Of a stretch of 64,000 nt of DNA, positions 60,201 through 64,000 are shown in pieces. Below the pieces are notes generated by a model that was not told the origin of the DNA, ran no database searches, and saw nothing but the letters and a program-made list of their open reading frames with translations. The DNA is taken from positions 11,107,820-11,171,819 of the forward strand of contig NC_135248.1 in the NCBI RefSeq assembly GCF_947623445.1. Direction: 5' to 3'. The stretch comes from Clavelina lepadiformis (Eukaryota; Chordata; Ascidiacea; Aplousobranchia; Clavelinidae). Within the stretch, counting starts at the first letter, position 1; each line of letters begins with the position of its first letter. A program made the position numbers and the translations under genes.

Positions 60201-63200
60201 GAAGCTTGTCCTAAGCTAAATTGTATTCATTTGGTCATATAAGCCAAGAACATGAAATTTAGTTCTGTCTTGCTCTAATATGTTTCAGGCGATCGTCTTG
60301 TGTTTGTCGGAAATGGCATTGTCTTCATCTGCATTATTATTTTGATACGGTTCCATAAATGTTTTGCTTCCATGATGGTTGCAGTTAGTCCCGTGCTCCC
60401 AACCATTAACTCTATCATCCACAAAATTTTGGTATCTCATTTACCTGCAAGTCCTCATTTAAAGCCATCAATTATGAATGTTTACTGGAGACAAAACTAA
60501 TAGTAATGCGATATACATTAGATTATGCAGCGTGCCAATATCAAAATATTCCACTGTAGATTAAAATCTAGTATTTTATGTGAGGAATTACCTTTCTATC
60601 GATGACTTCAAAAAGCTAAATATATTTAATACATTATCTACCTTGTTTTACAAGTTTAATAAATTTGGACATTATACTGTTGTTTATTTTTTGTCATAAC
60701 TTATTGGAGAGTGAAAAATAAAATGCCAACCATTATGGCTCAATAAAAATAGAAACTCCGAGAACAAACAACAAATGGAAAAAAGCAGCAAAGTCCTGAA
60801 AAAAAAACTTAAAAAATGAAAGATTTTAAAATTGACTTGATAAAGATGATATTTTGTTGCAAACCAGATTTTTAAATTTCCAAGTGGTTCTCCGAAGAAT
60901 TGGTTTAATCTGTTTTATAATCTTGTAAATATTATCTTTCAGCCTTAGCCCAGGACCTGACGTAGAAGAGAGGAGAACGTGTGAATCAAGGTTGAATTGG
61001 AAAAGTCCCGTTTGCAGTCTTGATCCGGCACCAAGTGAGTACACAGTATAAAATTCCCTAATTGTGTTGTAGTAGCTTGGCACACCATGCCACTGGTTTC
61101 TTAAATTAACTTGCCTACTACATCAGCAAAAACTATAAAAAAATTTCCCATAATTTCTATGATATGAATTGCATGAGAAAAACCTTAAAAAGCCTGTTGT
61201 CTCATTGTCAGATTATGTTGATGGTCAAAATGATTACCCAACCATTTCATTTGCTCCGGATCTTATCAAGAATGAAAATGCGTTTAACTTCTCCAATTCT
61301 AAGGATCAGCCTTCCACCTCCATATCTGCCTTTGAAACAGATCGTTTTCGAAAAAGCACTCAATCTGTAAGATAACATTTTATGTTTTGTGTAGTAGTTT
61401 TTGAGTATGTTTGATCTATGTCATTGCCTATTATATACACTTTTGAAACTTGCTTGCATTAATACACGAATGATTAGCAAGCCAAGTAATAATATTTTGG
61501 AACCAGTTTAAGTGGTTGTGGTAGTGAAGTGGCCGCATTATTGGGGTGGTTATTAATCGGGGTTCTACTGTATATTAAACCTTTACTTTTAATTGTTTTA
61601 TTACTTGTGTACACCAGTAATTTTGTAGTCATGTTTGCAAAGATGTTATATGATTGAGTATGATGATATGAGTGTAAAACAGTAATTATGCAAGTTATTG
61701 CTAGTGTTTGAGGTTTAAAGTTTAAGTAATAGATGTATCTTTATTGTTTCCCATAAGTGGTATGTGCTTATGATATTGTATTTTATTATTATTATTTGAA
61801 CATTTCGGTGTTGTGCTTAATGTAATGAGCATTTATTTTGTTTACAGGCAAATAAAAGTGATATTTCTGGTAGCAGGTGGTTGTGTCCATCTAGTCTGGT
61901 AGCTGCACACATTCCAACACATACAAATGATCAGAGTCCGTTAAGTCGTCATTTCATGCAAGATTTCGACCCATTTTTCAAGGTTCCAAAACAGAAGGAT
62001 TTAGGAACAGATGTATGTGGTGCCTTGCTGCTTCCGGAAACTGAACTGGATACTTCAAATGATTATGTGTCTCAAAAAGACAAAAATGTTTTAAAAGCTC
62101 TGTATCCATGCAAAGAGTCACGTTTCCCTGCTATGGTATATCTAGGCCAACGAATTGGTAGTTTTAAAGCACCATGGCCTGATGGTCGTGTTAATACCTC
62201 AAAGGTTGCAGAAGCTGGTTTCTTCTATTTGGGTAGGTAAATATAACTGTATAACCAACTGTATAACTTGTTGGCTACCATTCGTTCGTTTACATCTTTG
62301 TAACTATAATATTTTGTTGTGAGTTCAGTGAAATATTGAAGGTAATAAATTAACTTTCGTATATTGCACATTTGTAGGAGTGAATGACCACGTACGCTGC
62401 TTTTGCTGTGGTGAAAAATGTATGAATTGGTCTGTTGGAAGTGATCCGTGGAAAATACATGCAAAATTTCATCCAAGCTGCGAATACCTTTTGCGAAATC
62501 GTGGGAACAAGTTTGTGTCTGATTGCCATGATTTGCATTCCTTCGAAACTGATGAACTACCCATTGAAAATTCGCATTCTGCTGCGTCGACAAGTTCATC
62601 TGACCACAGAGTCTTGGATGATGCTGCTGCTTTATCAGCTGATGAAAGGTTTGGTATTTACAGTTTGCACCCCACAAATTAATTATTATCAGTGATGATC
62701 ATGTGACGCCTGCTTTATTATTTATTACTTACCATATGGACACTTATTTATTACCTGCTTTTTCTAGAGCCATGTTAGATTGTTTTAGCAATATGAAGAA
62801 CTTAATGGAGTTTTCAGATGAAGAGGACCAAATATTACAGCCAAGTTGTGCATCTAGTGAAGGTTTGTTTTGTTAAGATTTTTTAAAATATCAATTCTTA
62901 ATTTTCATCGAGCATTTTAAAACCGTTGTAATTTTGCAATCTTGTACCTGCATTGTTCTTAGTACTGCATGTATTCAGTATTCAGATAATATGCATAACG
63001 CACTTAATGTTTGGAAAACTTAAATTTTATATCTATAATTATTATTGAAGTGGGACCACGTGATAATTTGGTTGGACAACTAGAAGATGGAATGAGTTTG
63101 AAGACTGCTCCCACTACCAGTAGCTCTGCCATTTGGAATGTGACTTCTTTTAACCAAGAATATTTAAGGTAACATATTGATACTTTTGGTATATTTTTAA

Positions 63201-63728
63201 GCTATTTGATCATGATGGCAAAGTTATGCAGAAAAATGTGTCAAACTAAATTAATAATGTCTATTCTTGTCATTATTCATAACTACCTAACGGCTAGAGA
63301 TAGGTTGATTTGTTACAAATGAATATTTATCCTTCTTCTAGATCACAAAGATAATTAAATAGTCAGTTAATAAGATAAGCACAAATGCAAAGTTATTTTC
63401 ATTATCTTGAAACCTTTTTGCAAATGGACAAACATAAATTTAGGAAGTGTTTTCTTCACGTTTTATGTGTAATATGCTGTACATTTTATCTGTGTTACCT
63501 TTTATAGAGAAAAGGTGAATGACGTTATGGCATCTGAAACAGCTGCACGACTTCTTGGTATGGGATATCAAATGCCTCATATCAAGAAAGTAGTGAAACA
63601 AATAATTGGAAGCGTCCCTCGTCATGTTCCAACTCTGGAGGAGCTCATTGATTCTCTGGAAACCATCCCCGAAGTCTTGGTCTATTTTTCTGATGAAGAA
63701 TCTTCTCGTCACAAGTCGCAACTATCAG
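54233..63728 (+). CDS. Second inhibitor-of-apoptosis protein (BIR1, BIR3, UBA; 3' end outside window)
   Basis: Plus-strand paralogue of the IAP at 23977-30603. Exons: 54233-54266 (putative first), 57424-57559, 58476-58585, 58702-58757, 58841-58917, 60943-61034, 61212-61366, 61848-62232, 62378-62648, 62768-62862, 63051-63168, 63508-63728; phases agree throughout. BIR1 (exons 2-3) is divergent like its paralogue (KCF-x-C split across the junction, then HNPRC). No exon like the paralogue's BIR2 was found between 58917 and 60943. BIR3 (exons 8-9) is canonical: CFCC-x16-H-x6-C. Exon 12 encodes the UBA (ETAARLLGMGY, MPHIKKVVKQ). The last intron opens at 63729 in phase 1, the phase that precedes the RING exon in the paralogue, so a RING is expected beyond 64000. 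The first exon (MASTSYNFSLH) rests only on phase and donor. Small exons 4-6 are moderately supported. Confidence 0.82.
54298..54815. repeat. Dispersed repeat C, two end fragments
   Basis: The stretch 54708-54815 matches 38722-38840 (GTGGGTCGACAATTTCCATT, TTAAGTATAAGTGAT). Around 54298-54345 the inverse of its CTTGCCACT..CGGAAAGGGTC end appears. The two could bound one old element of about 0.5 kb; terminal repeats are too degraded to be sure. It lies in the putative first intron of the second IAP. Confidence 0.5.
54816..56693. other. Intronic segment of the second IAP without recognised exons
   Basis: AT-rich DNA with only short chance frames. Exons equivalent to exons 2 and 3 of the first IAP were looked for here and not found. 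Confidence 0.5.
56694..57192. mobile_element. hAT-type MITE (499 bp)
   Basis: Ends CAGTGGTCCCCAACC and GGTTGGGGACCACTG are perfect 15-bp inverted repeats. Inside the left end are short ACCGGTCCG repeats. A perfect 8-bp duplication gcttaagc flanks it (56686-56693 and 57193-57200) and fits nnnTAnnn. It lies in the first intron of the second IAP, 231 bp before exon 2. Confidence 0.93.
58918..60942. other. Large intron of the second IAP; BIR2 region missing
   Basis: In the paralogue the two BIR2 exons occupy the corresponding place. No frame with the BIR signature (STF..W, C-x2-C-x16-H-x6-C) was seen here on the plus strand. A degraded transposon end may lie at about 60045-60120 (inverse of ACAGTAGAAC). 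Confidence 0.55.
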
Positions 63729-64000
63729 GTAATTGAAACTTTTTTATTTATTTTTGTTATATTATTACTTCCTTAAAGCCTAAAGAGAGTGCAGAATTTT
63801 AGCCACTTTTAATAGGTCAAAACTAGAGCGGGCTGTTTAACAATTTTTATGACTTTAAAAAACTATATTAGTATACTGTTGACTGTAAAGGACAATTTTT
63901 TGTTGACAACTAAAACCTGTAATTTTTTCAAGTTTATTAACGAAGTGAAAATTGCATGAAATTTTTTGTTTTCTTTATATTGTTTCCATGAGAATGTTTT

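Noticed and set aside
61530..61580. Possible pogo/Tigger-like end (inverse of TACAGTAGAACCCCG), with a similar one near 60110
   Set aside because: Only single ends of the same orientation are visible, with no partner inverted repeat, so no element could be delimited.

Overview
The window is animal nuclear DNA: AT-rich, with intron-split genes using GT..AG junctions and many non-autonomous DNA transposons. The gene set (SCAF4/8, XIAP-like IAPs, NUP43, SMG8, MRPL17, NPC1-like, NXPE-like, HNK-1-type sulfotransferase) together with small introns and compact single-exon genes suggests an invertebrate chordate, most likely an ascidian tunicate. That placement is inference; no species-diagnostic sequence was seen.

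Layout. (1) About 0.4-13.3 kb, minus strand: a SCAF4/SCAF8 orthologue rebuilt here as 23 phase-compatible coding exons (CID, RRM, Pro/Met-rich part, RPPRD heptads, RGG tail). Its last two resolved exons are tandem copies of one 39-bp micro-exon. (2) 13.4-24 kb: gene-free, holding two hAT MITEs, a Mutator-like foldback and a possible solo LTR. (3) 24.0-30.6 kb, minus: a complete 13-exon IAP (3 BIR, UBA, RING; 898 aa). (4) 30.6-36.4 kb: gene-free, with a large foldback element. (5) 36.4-38.3 kb, minus: an NXPE-like gene that looks broken. (6) 41.6-51.4 kb, minus: NUP43 (6 exons), then four consecutive single-exon genes: HNK-1-type sulfotransferase-like, SMG8, MRPL17, and an NPC1-like protein reduced to its luminal domains. 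(7) 54.2 kb to the right edge, plus: a second IAP, paralogous to the first but without BIR2; its expected RING exon lies outside the window.

The genes do not form one pathway. SCAF4/8 acts in Pol II termination, SMG8 in nonsense-mediated decay, NUP43 in the nuclear pore, MRPL17 in the mitochondrial ribosome, the IAPs in apoptosis and ubiquitin signalling. The IAPs are a divergent inverted pair with the other genes between them.

The most notable item is the NPC1-like gene. Its single open frame joins the sterol-binding N-terminal domain directly to the middle luminal domain, lacks the membrane segments that separate them in NPC1, and stops just before the sterol-sensing domain. It therefore predicts a secreted protein. 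Other observations are the in-frame micro-exon duplication in SCAF4/8, a divergent first BIR shared by both IAPs, and several transposon insertions with exact target-site duplications, two of them confirmed by an empty paralogous site in this window.
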